From NCBI RefSeq assembly GCF_028898845.1, contig NZ_CP118574.1:8481001-8545000 (forward strand): a DNA stretch of 64,000 bases. The letters are read 5' to 3'. The DNA comes from Streptomyces sp. WZ-12. GTDB lineage: Bacteria; Actinomycetota; Actinomycetes; Streptomycetales; Streptomycetaceae. Positions 46,382 to 54,973 of this stretch are shown one piece after another. How positions within the stretch are numbered: the stretch's first letter is position 1; each line of letters begins with the position of its first letter. Under the pieces are notes generated by a model, which made no database searches, was not told the DNA's origin, and saw nothing but the letters and a program-made list of their open reading frames with translations. Made by a program: the position numbers and the translations under genes.

Positions 46382-47500
46382 TCAACTCCCCGTCGGGGTC
46401 GCGAGGTTGGTGAGGGTGTCCGTCACCCGCCGGACGGCGGCGAGGCTCGGCGTGGCGATGCGCAGCCCTCCGGAGAATCCGGGCTCCGCGTTCAGCAGTC
46501 TGGTCCGGATACCGTCCGCCAGCAGCGCCGCGCACACCCGTGCGGCGTCGTCGGGTTCGGCGTCGAAGGCCACGAAGTTCGCCTGAGTGGGACGGGCCGA
46601 CCAGCCCGGGAGGGTCTCCTCGACGCCGCGAGCCAGTGCCGCCCTCGCCGTCCGCACTTCGGCGCGCGCGGTGTGGAAGACCGCGGGTTCGGCCAGGGCG
46701 TGTTCCAGCAGTGCCAGACTCGCGTGGGACAGCATGCCGTCGGGCGCCCATCGGGCCAGGTAGTCGATGACCGACGGCTGGGCCAGTACCGCGCCGAGCC
46801 GGGCGCCGGCGAGCCCGTGACTCTTGGAGAAGCTGTTGATCCGCAGGACGTTGTCCCAGGTCTGCAGCCCTTGGAGGGTGCTCTCCTCGTCGTCGGCGTA
46901 GGCCAGGTAACAGGTGTCGATCACCACGACGCTGCCGTGGCGGTGGGCCGCCGCTACCGCCTGGGTGAGCTGGGCGCGGGTGTAGAGCTGGCCGGTGATG
47001 CTGTCGGGCTGGGTGATCACCAGTACCGACGGCGGCCCGGACAGCAGCCGGTCGATCAGCGAGGTGACGGCCATCGGAGCCCGGTGCGGCATGTCGACGC
47101 CGTCGAGACGAAAGCCGAAGCGGGTGGCGCACCGGCTCCAACTGTCGAAGTGTGGGCGGGCGATGACCAGGCGGCCGGCCGGCGCGGCGAGTGCCTCGCA
47201 GACCAGCTGGATGGCGTGGTCGGAACCGGGGGTGAGCAGTACGCGTGCCGGATCCTGTCCGAAGTGGGCGGCGACGGCGTCGCGGTAGGGGTCGGTCAGG
47301 GGGTACTCGACGGCGGTGGCGGAGGAGAGCTCGCCGAGTCGGTCGGCGTGCCACTGCGCCACCGCGGGATGCAGCAGCTCACAGCTCTTGAGATTGAGCT
47401 GGCCGGCCACGTGGTTCCGGCTGCGGGGAGCGAGGTCCCACACACCGGCCGCGGTCGGGAACCAGTCCCGTAGGGAGCGTTCCGGGATGCGCGCCGTCAT
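46382..47500 (-). CDS. class I/II PLP aminotransferase (HisC-like)
   Basis: 372 residues. LLTPGSDHAIQLVCEAL, ITQPDSITG (Asn/Asp loop), VVVIDTCYLAYAD (Asp-Tyr) and SFSKSHGLAGARLG with Lys226 define fold type I, closest in pattern to histidinol-phosphate aminotransferases. NikK/PolI, which aminate the octosyl aldehyde, are also of this class. It overlaps the radical-SAM stop by 4 bp. Confidence 0.87.
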   Translation of the reverse strand: MTARIPERSLRDWFPTAAGVWDLAPRSRNHVAGQLNLKSCELLHPAVAQWHADRLGELSSATAVEYPLTDPYRDAVAAHFGQDPARVLLTPGSDHAIQLVCEALAAPAGRLVIARPHFDSWSRCATRFGFRLDGVDMPHRAPMAVTSLIDRLLSGPPSVLVITQPDSITGQLYTRAQLTQAVAAAHRHGSVVVIDTCYLAYADDEESTLQGLQTWDNVLRINSFSKSHGLAGARLGAVLAQPSVIDYLARWAPDGMLSHASLALLEHALAEPAVFHTARAEVRTARAALARGVEETLPGWSARPTQANFVAFDAEPDDAARVCAALLADGIRTRLLNAEPGFSGGLRIATPSLAAVRRVTDTLTNLATPTGS

Positions 47501-48858
47501 GATCGGGAACTCGCCGCCGAGTCGGTGCCGCGCCGCTCCCTGACCTGTTCGCCGACACGGGTCAGGTGGCGTTCGCGACCGAAGACGATGTCGTAGGCCC
47601 GTTGTCGCTCGGCCGGATCGGGGAAGACGCCGTCGGGCAGGATCTGCCGGTTGTGCAGCGAGAGGGCGTCCACGGACATCCCGGGGTGCAGCAGTTCGTG
47701 CGGGCTGTACATGGTGGGCCGCACCCGCCCGCCGACGGCCCGGACCCGGTCAACGGCCGCCTCCGCGTCGGCGACGCTGGTGCCCGGCAGCCCGACGATG
47801 ACGAAGCAGTTCAACTCGACGCCGGCGCGCGCGCACCAGGTGGCGAGCGCCTCGACGGCGTCCTCGCTCTTGCGTTTCAGCCGCGGCAGGGCGGCGTGCC
47901 CGGATTCCGCCAGGGTCTCCACGCCCACGCTGATCCGCACGCACCCGCTGCGGCCCATCAGGGCCACCAACTCCTCGTCGAGGTGGTGCACCGTGGTCGC
48001 GCACTTCCACGGGTACCGGGCGCCCCGTTCCACCAGTTGCTCGCACAGCCGCACCGTCCAGGCCCGGTTGAGGGTGAACGTGGGCGCGTAGAAGGCGACG
48101 TACTCGAAGGGGAGCTCGGCGAAGGACCGCTCGATGTACTCCACCACGTGCTCCACCGAAGCGCGCCGATCCGGTTTGCCGAAGACCGCGGGAACCTCGC
48201 AGTAGTCGCAGCCGACCGGACATCCCCGGGCGGCCGGGACCACCAGCTCCCGACGGCCCGGGATGCCACAGAACTTGTTCTGGTCGTCCCGGTACAGCCA
48301 GTCGTAGGCGTGGTACGGGATCTCCGAGACCTCGGGCATCACCCAGTCCGCCGCGGACAGCGCGCCGCCGGGCGCGGCCGGCGCGGCCCAGTCACCGTCC
48401 GTGCGGAGCCAGACCCCGGGCAGGGTGCCGGCCGCCGCCCGGTCTTCGGCCACGGCGCGGACGAAGGCCGCCACCCCCGGCTCGTAGTCGCCCGAGCCGA
48501 CGATCGCGTCCAGGTCGAAGCGGGTGAAGATCTCCGGCTGCATACCGCTGAGCCGTCCGAACGTCACCAGCCGTGCCTGTGGCGCCAGTTGCCTGGCATA
48601 GGTGAGGAAGCGGGTCAGCCCGTCGACACCGTCCAGGTCGTTGGTGATCGCCACCACGTCGTAGCCGCCCTGGTGGAGGAGGTCCCCGACCTCCTTCCAG
48701 GTGCGGGATTCGACGGAGGCGTCGAGGGTGTCCACCCGCTCGACTTCCGGCAGTCGACGGAGGTAACTGGCCACGCTGTAGATCAGGTTGTGGTGACCGG
48801 CGTTGAAGTAGCTGAGGACCTGGGGTGGCCAGATCACGAGAACGCGCAGAGCAGGCAT
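47497..48858 (-). CDS. radical SAM enzyme with N-terminal B12-like domain (NikJ/PolH role)
   Basis: 453 residues. Residues 1-140 look like a cobalamin-binding-type Rossmann domain, but without a DxHxxG motif. The radical SAM core has GCPVGCDYC (Cys213, Cys217, Cys220: CX3CX2C) then an ISVGVETLAESG segment. NikJ/PolH in nikkomycin/polyoxin pathways cyclise 3'-enolpyruvyl-UMP to the bicyclic octosyl acid phosphate by a radical; this is the only radical SAM gene here and fills that slot. ATG 48858 follows GAGGAAC, 5 bp after the DegT stop. Confidence 0.87.
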   Translation of the reverse strand: MPALRVLVIWPPQVLSYFNAGHHNLIYSVASYLRRLPEVERVDTLDASVESRTWKEVGDLLHQGGYDVVAITNDLDGVDGLTRFLTYARQLAPQARLVTFGRLSGMQPEIFTRFDLDAIVGSGDYEPGVAAFVRAVAEDRAAAGTLPGVWLRTDGDWAAPAAPGGALSAADWVMPEVSEIPYHAYDWLYRDDQNKFCGIPGRRELVVPAARGCPVGCDYCEVPAVFGKPDRRASVEHVVEYIERSFAELPFEYVAFYAPTFTLNRAWTVRLCEQLVERGARYPWKCATTVHHLDEELVALMGRSGCVRISVGVETLAESGHAALPRLKRKSEDAVEALATWCARAGVELNCFVIVGLPGTSVADAEAAVDRVRAVGGRVRPTMYSPHELLHPGMSVDALSLHNRQILPDGVFPDPAERQRAYDIVFGRERHLTRVGEQVRERRGTDSAASSRS

Positions 48859-48863
48859 GGCCG

Positions 48864-50072
48864 TCAGTTCCTCGCTGTCGCGGTCGGTCGGTGATGGTGG
48901 GCTGGCACGGTGCCTTCCGTCGGGTCGGTGCTTGCGAGGGCGCGTCCACCGACGGTCCGCAGGGCCGCCCGCACGGCTTGCGCCACCGTGTCGATGTCCT
49001 CGTCGGTGAGGCCGGGGAACAGGGGAAGGGACAGGCACTGCCGGGCCAGTGCCTCGGTCTCCGACAGCCCCTCCGGCGCGGTCCGGAAGGCATGAAACGG
49101 CGTCAGGTCGTGCACCGCCCGCGGGTAGTGGACGCGTGTGTCGATGCCGTGCCGCGCCAACTCGGCCCGCAGGGCGTCGCGTTCGGGGTGACGGACGACA
49201 TACAGGTGGTAGGCGTGGCCGGCTTCCGCGGATCCTGCCGGAAGCGCGAGGCCGGTGTCTGCCAGGAGCCGCCGGTAGCCGTCCGCGGTCCGCTGCCGCG
49301 AGGCGGTCCACTCGTCGAGGTGCGGCAGTTTGGCCCCGAGCACGGCGGCCTGGAGGGTGTCCATCCGCCAGTTGTGGCCGACGGTCACCACCTCGCCGTC
49401 CTGACGGCCGTGGTCGCGCAGGGCCCGGGCGCGCCGGGCGATGTCCCCGTCGTCGGTGACCAGCGCTCCCGCGTCGCCGATGGCGCCGAGGTTCTTGGAC
49501 GGGTAGAAGCTGAAACAGCTCACGTCCGCGTACTGCGCAGCCGGCCTGCCCGCCCAGGTGGCCCCGTGCGCGTGGGAGGCGTCGGCGATGACCGGGATGC
49601 CGTACTCGGCGCCGATCGCGGCCAGTTCCGACGGGTCGGCCGGGTGGCCGTAGAGGTGGACGGGGACGATGGCCCGGGTCCGTGCCGAGATCGCCGCTCT
49701 CACCTGGTCCGGCCGGATGGTCCGGGTAGCCGGGTCGATGTCCGCGAACACCGGTGAGGCACCGGTGTGCACGATCGCGGCCGCCGTGGCGACGAAGGTG
49801 GCCGAGACGGTCACGACCTCGTCCCCGGGGCCGCAGCCGACGGCGGCCAGGGCGCACTGGAGAGCGCTGGTGCCCGAGGACGTGCCGACGCAGTGGGCGG
49901 CGCCGTTGTGGGCCGCGAACTGCCGCTCGAAGGCGTCGACGGCGCGGCCGTGGATGAAGTCCCCTGCGGTGACGACCTCTTCGACGGCGGCGCGCAGGGT
50001 GTCGGTGAGGGCGGTCCGTCCCAGGTCGTTGAAGGGGACCCGGGTGCTGGGGGGCGGGTCGGGTGGCGTCAA
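48864..50072 (-). CDS. DegT/DnrJ/EryC1 sugar aminotransferase
   Basis: 402 residues. FNDLGR start, GTSSGTSALQCAL, DASHAHG (Asp, His) and FSFYPSKNLGAIGDAG with PLP Lys193 are characteristic. It transfers an amino group to a keto-sugar, consistent with an amino-sugar part, for example the later carbamoylated amine of the bicycle. The TTG start 50072 is chosen for its GGAGGAG ribosome site; the longer frame to 50543 is antisense of the next gene. Confidence 0.9.
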   Translation of the reverse strand: MTPPDPPPSTRVPFNDLGRTALTDTLRAAVEEVVTAGDFIHGRAVDAFERQFAAHNGAAHCVGTSSGTSALQCALAAVGCGPGDEVVTVSATFVATAAAIVHTGASPVFADIDPATRTIRPDQVRAAISARTRAIVPVHLYGHPADPSELAAIGAEYGIPVIADASHAHGATWAGRPAAQYADVSCFSFYPSKNLGAIGDAGALVTDDGDIARRARALRDHGRQDGEVVTVGHNWRMDTLQAAVLGAKLPHLDEWTASRQRTADGYRRLLADTGLALPAGSAEAGHAYHLYVVRHPERDALRAELARHGIDTRVHYPRAVHDLTPFHAFRTAPEGLSETEALARQCLSLPLFPGLTDEDIDTVAQAVRAALRTVGGRALASTDPTEGTVPAHHHRPTATARN

Positions 50073-50106
50073 GGGTGGCTCCTCCGGTCGCGTGCTCTGC
50101 CCGGGA

Positions 50107-51000
50107 TCAGGGGTAGATGTAGGGGTCGGACCGGTCGGAGTGCCGGGCGCGCGAGCGGGTGCGACGGGATCGCACGAATCTCCCGATCCGCTCGGTGCCC
50201 TTCCTGTCGTGGCGTCTGAGGGCCTGGGCCCCTCCCAGCACGGGCAGGCCGGCGTCGGTGAGCCGTGCGGGGTCGACGCTCTCGAACCCGTCGGGGTCGA
50301 GATGAGCGGCCAGCGACATCGCCCAGAGTCGATGGCCGGTCTCGTTGGGGTGCTGGATGTTGACCGTGTTCGGCCGCCGACGCAGGAATGCGGCCATGGT
50401 CGGTTCGGCCGGTTCGTGAGGGACGAAGGGCGCGCCCGTGAGGGCTTCTTGGACGCACGTACCGCGCAGGTGCCGGGGGGTCTCGGGGGCGACGATGCCG
50501 TTGAAGAACACGTGCGCGATGCCGCGTTGCTCCAAGAAGGCATGCAGCGAGGCGACTTGAGTGGCGTAGCGCTGTTCAGCCTCGTCCGGGCAGACCGCCG
50601 TCTTCCGGTACGCCGACACGAGCCGGTCCAACGCCCTGATGTCGTAGGCGTGGTGGGGCACGATCTGCCGGTAGTCGCCCGCGACGTGGAACTCGCGCCG
50701 GGCGGGGTGCGTCCACCCCACGACGACGAGCAGCGCCCGCGGTGGCAGCCCCGCTTTCAGCCAGCGTGCGACGAAGTCGATCGACGTGCGCACGATACGG
50801 TCGTTGGACCCGCTGGGCATCGCGTCGTTGTAGCTGCCGTCGGCATCGAGCAGGGCGTGCAGCCGCCCCGGCCAGCTGTAGCGCCAGCGGTAGCCGTGGT
50901 CCCGGCACACCTTCGTGACCGGGTGGTCGGCGAGTTCCGATCCGTAGGTCATGGAGCAGCCATTGGCATAGACGTACACCGTCCCACCGCCCTCCCGCAC
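50107..51000 (-). CDS. SGNH-like hydrolase-fold protein
   Basis: About 297 residues (290 if GTG 50979 is used). VYVYANGCSMTYGSEL is an SGNH-type block I with Ser in GCSMT; MPSGSNDRIVRTSIDFV resembles the N block; NIQHPNETGHRLWA carries a C-terminal His. Members occur in glycan and natural-product clusters as esterases or acyltransferases. Function in this cluster is unknown. The gene is 3 bp behind the carbamoyltransferase. Confidence 0.72.
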   Translation of the reverse strand: MREGGGTVYVYANGCSMTYGSELADHPVTKVCRDHGYRWRYSWPGRLHALLDADGSYNDAMPSGSNDRIVRTSIDFVARWLKAGLPPRALLVVVGWTHPARREFHVAGDYRQIVPHHAYDIRALDRLVSAYRKTAVCPDEAEQRYATQVASLHAFLEQRGIAHVFFNGIVAPETPRHLRGTCVQEALTGAPFVPHEPAEPTMAAFLRRRPNTVNIQHPNETGHRLWAMSLAAHLDPDGFESVDPARLTDAGLPVLGGAQALRRHDRKGTERIGRFVRSRRTRSRARHSDRSDPYIYP

Positions 51001-51003
51001 GCG

Positions 51004-52473
51004 TCAGAAAACCGGAACCTGGTACTGCCTGGCGAAGTCCTGGGCGTCCTGCCAGGTGTTGACCAGAGGCTGGCCGCGGATGTTGAGGCTGGTATTGAGC
51101 AGCATCGGGCAGCCGGTGCGCTCGTGGAAGCGCGAAATCACCTCGTGGAGCAGGGGGTTCTGATCGCGGCGCAGGGTCTGGACCCGGCTGGTCCCGTCCA
51201 CGTGGCACACCGCCGGGTAGGCGTCGGGGTCCCGGCACGCCACCACGTACTGCATGTACGGGGCCTCGTCCACGGGCATCTCGAAGAGCTTGTCGGCGTA
51301 CTCGGCCAGGATCACGGGGGCGAACGGCCGGTAGCGTTGCCGTTTTTTGATCGCATTGACCCGGTCCTTGGTGGCCGGGTCCCGCGGGTCCGCGAGCAGG
51401 CTGCGGTTGCCCAGGGCTCTCGGGCCGTACTCCGCACGCCCGTTGGCCAGCCCGACGACCGATCCGCTCAGCAGGGCATCGACGACCTGGGCCGGTTCGG
51501 TCCGGCGCCGGATGTCGTGCCCGAGGTAGGGCCCCTCCCACGGGAGGAACTGACGGGTGTGGGCGGCCAGCGCTCCCAGTGCTGAGCCGGCGTCCCCGGG
51601 ATTGGGCGGGATCCAGATGTCGTCGAACAACCCCATGGCCGCGAGCCGTCCGTTGAAGAGGCAGTTCAGGGCGACACCGCCCGTGTAGACGAGGTTGGGC
51701 GACGGAACGGTCCGGGCCACCCAGCGGAACAGACCGGTGAGGAAGTCCTCCAGTACGGCCTGGGCGCTGCTCGCCAGGTCCGGTGCGTGGGTGAGTTCGG
51801 GGTGCCAGCGCGGACCGAGGCCCCGGTGCAGGCTCTGCCGCAGCGCGAAGTGCGGCGGTTTCCCATCGGCGAGCAGCTCGGTTTCGAGGAGCGCACGATG
51901 GCGGGGAGTTCCGTAGCCCGCCATCCCCATGAGGATGTACTCCTCCTCGTTCGGCTTGAGTCCGGCGCGCTGGGTGACGGCCGAGTAGAACAGTCCCAGG
52001 CTGTGCGGATAGCGGACGGAGTGCACTTTCCTCAGACGGCGGTTCCGGGCGTGCCAGACGGTCAGGGTGTCCCATTCCCCGATGGCATCGACGACGACCA
52101 CCGCGGCGTCGGTGAACGGCGAGGTGAAATAGGCGCCAGCGGCATGCGACTTATGGTGGGAGACGAAATGCACGGGCTTCCCGCGTAACGCAGGAAACCG
52201 CTCGATATAGCGCTTGGGGCCCATCGCCAAGGCCGCGGACCAGTTTCCCGCCCGCGCCTGGCGCAGCCGTTTCAGTAAAGGGTGTTCGTAGTAGACGATG
52301 CCCTCGATATCGTCGGCATACCGCAGGGCGTCGTCCAGGAGCGCGCCGTTCAGTAAAGGGTCGTTCTTCTTCCGGCTGTACCTCTCACTGTGCGACGCGA
52401 AGACGATCCGACCGCCCCTGAGGACGGCCAGACCCGCATCGTGTGCGAGACAACTCACGCCAACCAGGGCCAC
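51004..52473 (-). CDS. O/N-carbamoyltransferase (NodU/CmcH family), first gene of operon
   Basis: 489 residues. HHKSHAAGAYFTSPF (metal His), EEEYILMGMAGYG, YTGGVALNCLFNG, RAEYGPRALGNRSLLADPR and HVDGTSRVQTL are the hallmark blocks. It transfers a carbamoyl group from carbamoyl phosphate through carbamoyl-AMP to an OH or NH2. Malayamycin carries a urea, so N-carbamoylation fits. GTG 52473 has GGGGAG six bases upstream; TTG 52479 is less likely. Codons 40, 66 and 96 are all TTA (52356, 52278, 52188), the only ones I find in the operon, so translation should need the bldA tRNA. Confidence 0.93.
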   Translation of the reverse strand: MALVGVSCLAHDAGLAVLRGGRIVFASHSERYSRKKNDPLLNGALLDDALRYADDIEGIVYYEHPLLKRLRQARAGNWSAALAMGPKRYIERFPALRGKPVHFVSHHKSHAAGAYFTSPFTDAAVVVVDAIGEWDTLTVWHARNRRLRKVHSVRYPHSLGLFYSAVTQRAGLKPNEEEYILMGMAGYGTPRHRALLETELLADGKPPHFALRQSLHRGLGPRWHPELTHAPDLASSAQAVLEDFLTGLFRWVARTVPSPNLVYTGGVALNCLFNGRLAAMGLFDDIWIPPNPGDAGSALGALAAHTRQFLPWEGPYLGHDIRRRTEPAQVVDALLSGSVVGLANGRAEYGPRALGNRSLLADPRDPATKDRVNAIKKRQRYRPFAPVILAEYADKLFEMPVDEAPYMQYVVACRDPDAYPAVCHVDGTSRVQTLRRDQNPLLHEVISRFHERTGCPMLLNTSLNIRGQPLVNTWQDAQDFARQYQVPVF

Positions 52474-52565
52474 CCGCAACTCCCCTCGGTGGAGGTCTGC
52501 CTCTGGTGCTCCTTCACCGAACCCATGTACTGGCCATTGAGCGTTACACGGGTGTGGTTTGAGTC

Positions 52566-52595
52566 AACGTAGGCGCTGCCAGTGGATCAGCACAA
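52566..52595 (-). promoter_or_regulatory. candidate promoter of the 17-gene operon
   Basis: On the minus strand TTGTGC, 18 bp, TACGTT fits a housekeeping-type -35/-10 about 90 bp before the carbamoyltransferase start. A TTGACT box lies slightly downstream. The assignment is by eye only. Confidence 0.4.
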
Positions 52596-52706
52596 GCGAC
52601 TTTCAGCCATCGGCGAACCGCGGATCGGCGGACCGCTTGCGTGCGGCCCGGCGAGTGTTCGCCGGGGTTCAAGAGCGACCCGGAGGGCACCCCCGGGGCG
52701 GCGCCG

Positions 52707-53237
52707 TCAGCCCTGACCGGCCGATCGGCGGGCCTCCGCCCGCACTTGGGCGAGGGCGTCCTCAATGAACGCCGACTTGCCCACGGTGTACGCGGACCGG
52801 TCGTCGCGGTGCCGGGACGCCAACTCCCGCTTGAGCTCGCCATAGCGCCGCGCGCTTTCCGGACGCGCGCGCAGGAAGTCGCGGAACGCCAGATGCCGGG
52901 CGAGCTCCGGGCTGTCGGCGGCACACACGTACAAGTGGTGCGCCGGCGCCCCCTCCGGTGCGGCAAAAGCCTCCCGGCCGGGAATGCCCAAGTCCCCCTC
53001 ATGCACATACCCCAAGGGCCGCAAGGCCGCGATGGCCTCGGCCGGATCCGCCCCCGCGGGGATGACCGCGTCCATGTCCACGACGGGTTTGGCCGGCAGA
53101 CCGGGAACCGCCGTGCTCCCGACATGCTCGATATGCAGGACCAGCGGACCCAGCCCCTCGCGAATGACGACGGCCAACCGTCCGAAAATCACCGGCCACT
53201 GAGGGTCGTACTCGACGATCTGCACCGGCTGGGACAT
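52707..53237 (-). CDS. GrpB family nucleotidyltransferase-fold protein
   Basis: 176 residues. VQIVEYDPQWPVIFGRLAVVIREGLGPLVLHIEHVGSTAVPGLPAKPVVDMDAVI is the standard GrpB/UPF0157 opening (HxGSTAVPG and DxD). C-terminal RDFLRARPESARRYGELKRELASRHRDDRSAYTVGKSAFI is also typical. The biochemical role of the family is not settled. It precedes the cluster operon in the same direction with a 230-bp gap. Confidence 0.93.
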   Translation of the reverse strand: MSQPVQIVEYDPQWPVIFGRLAVVIREGLGPLVLHIEHVGSTAVPGLPAKPVVDMDAVIPAGADPAEAIAALRPLGYVHEGDLGIPGREAFAAPEGAPAHHLYVCAADSPELARHLAFRDFLRARPESARRYGELKRELASRHRDDRSAYTVGKSAFIEDALAQVRAEARRSAGQG

Positions 53238-53479
53238 ACGGAAACCTTCCTCGACGGTGTCGTCGACTCACTCCGCAGCGAATTCCGCTTCCCTGCAAAG
53301 CCCTTGCGTCAATTGACTCTCTGTAGTCTACTCCTCCGGAGTCGGCCACCGCCCCGTCCTCGTCGGCCCGCCCGCGCCGATTCCCCGGAAAAACGGCGGA
53401 CATCGTTTCCGGGGAACGCTCCCGGGCAGAAATACCCCCTGTTGCCGCGCAGACCGCTTCACGAAGGATTCGGAGGAGC

Positions 53480-54577
53480 ATGGTGCAGGCAGAACGCATC
53501 GCGGTGGTGGGCGGCGGGATATTCGGTGCGACCACGGCGGTGGAGTTGGCCCGCACGGGATATTCCGTGGTGCTCTTCGAGCAGTCCCACACGTTGTTGT
53601 CGGCGGCGAGCAGCGCCAACCAGCGCCGGCTGCACCGCGGTTACCACTACCCACGGGGGATGGACACCGTCGCCGCGGTGATGCGGGCGTTCGGCGCCTT
53701 CAAGACCGAGTACGGTGCCGCCATCCACAACAGGTCCGCACACTACGTGGCCATCGCCAAGCGGAACAGCCTGGTGACGGCGGAGCGCTACCTCGCCTTC
53801 TGCGACCGCGTCGGCCTGCCGTACCGCGAGGAGTACCCGCCGTTCCTCCGCAGGCGCTCGGTCGAACTGTCGGTGCGCATCGCGGAGGCCCACATCGACA
53901 TCAACGAACTGCGCCGACTGTGCTCGGCCAGACTGGCCGCCGCGGGCGTCGAGGTACGGTTGCGGACCCGGGCGGACCGGCGCACGCTGCGGGAGTTCGA
54001 CCAGGTGGTGCTGGCCACCTACTCCTCGATCAACGCCCTGCACCCCGGGCCCGTTTCCGCCCTGCCGGAGTACCAGTTCGAGGTCTGCGAGAAGCCACTG
54101 GTCGCGCTCCCGCCCATGTACCTCGGCCACAGCCTGGTCATCATGGACGGCCCCTTCATGTGCCTGGACCAGGTCGCCGGCACCCGCCGCTTCCTGCTGG
54201 GCAACGTCGACCACGCCATCCACGCGACGACGGTCGGACCGTACCCGCTCATACCCGGCCCGCTCATGCAGTACGTGAACGCGGGACTGGTCCGCCGGCC
54301 CCAGGTGACCCGCTTTCCCGACTTCCAACGCTTCGCCCGCCGCTACGTGACCGGCTTCGCCGAAGCGGGCCACCTGGGCTCGTACTTCACGGTACGGGCT
54401 GTCCTGCCCCACGTGGAGACCACCGACGACCGCCCGACGCTGGTGCGACGCCTCGACGACCGCACCGTCGCACTGTTCGGCGGAAAGATCGCCACCTGCG
54501 TGGCCTCCGCCCGCCAAGTGGCCGGCCTGCTGCGCGAGGGCGGCTGGCAGCCGCTCGCCGTGTCCGGCGAATCGTGA
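53480..54577 (+). CDS. FAD-dependent oxidoreductase (DAO type)
   Basis: 365 residues. RIAVVGGGIFGATTAVELARTGYSVVLFEQ is the FAD dinucleotide motif; SAASSANQRRLHRGYHYPRG follows the flavin region, and FGGKIATCVASA near the end is the second FAD contact. It likely oxidises a C-N or C-O bond. ATG 53480 has GGAGGAG. It is divergent from the cluster side and may be a cluster extension, acting on the amino sugar or alcohol; that is not proven. Confidence 0.87.
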   Translation: MVQAERIAVVGGGIFGATTAVELARTGYSVVLFEQSHTLLSAASSANQRRLHRGYHYPRGMDTVAAVMRAFGAFKTEYGAAIHNRSAHYVAIAKRNSLVTAERYLAFCDRVGLPYREEYPPFLRRRSVELSVRIAEAHIDINELRRLCSARLAAAGVEVRLRTRADRRTLREFDQVVLATYSSINALHPGPVSALPEYQFEVCEKPLVALPPMYLGHSLVIMDGPFMCLDQVAGTRRFLLGNVDHAIHATTVGPYPLIPGPLMQYVNAGLVRRPQVTRFPDFQRFARRYVTGFAEAGHLGSYFTVRAVLPHVETTDDRPTLVRRLDDRTVALFGGKIATCVASARQVAGLLREGGWQPLAVSGES

Positions 54578-54973
54578 GACGGCACCGGGCTCGATGCGGC
54601 CACCATCACCGTCGAGAGCATGAGCCTGGCTCCGCCCGAACTGGACTGGTGGTACACGCCGTTCACCGCCCGGGTGCACTGGTGCGCCCGGACCGAACCC
54701 GGTCATGAGGCCGGCCCCTCCAACGACTCCATGCGCCCCTTCGACGGAGAGCAGGGGAGCAGGGGGCTGGGGCGACCTGCCCGGCTACCGACCGCACCAC
54801 GGCCGCGTCACCGCCGTCCAGGCTCGCTGTCCGGATGCGCAGTGCGGCCCCCTTGTTGCGGTGCCCGTCTGCATGCCACGGTACGCAGCGCGCCCCCAGG
54901 GCAGCACGCCTTCGGCGCCGGGTTCCCCCGCACGGGATCCACCAACAAGCGCTCCAAACAAGGAGGTTGGGCC
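54578..54973. other. gene-free stretch, about 400 bp
   Basis: The plus frame is open here but codes for nothing I recognise (DWWYTPFTARVHWCARTEPGHEAG), and no ribosome site exists until AAGGAGG at 54960. It may be decayed coding DNA. Confidence 0.4.

Noticed and set aside
47566..48894. Plus-strand frame opposite the radical SAM gene
   Set aside because: Shadow of the real minus-strand gene; no motifs and no ribosome site.
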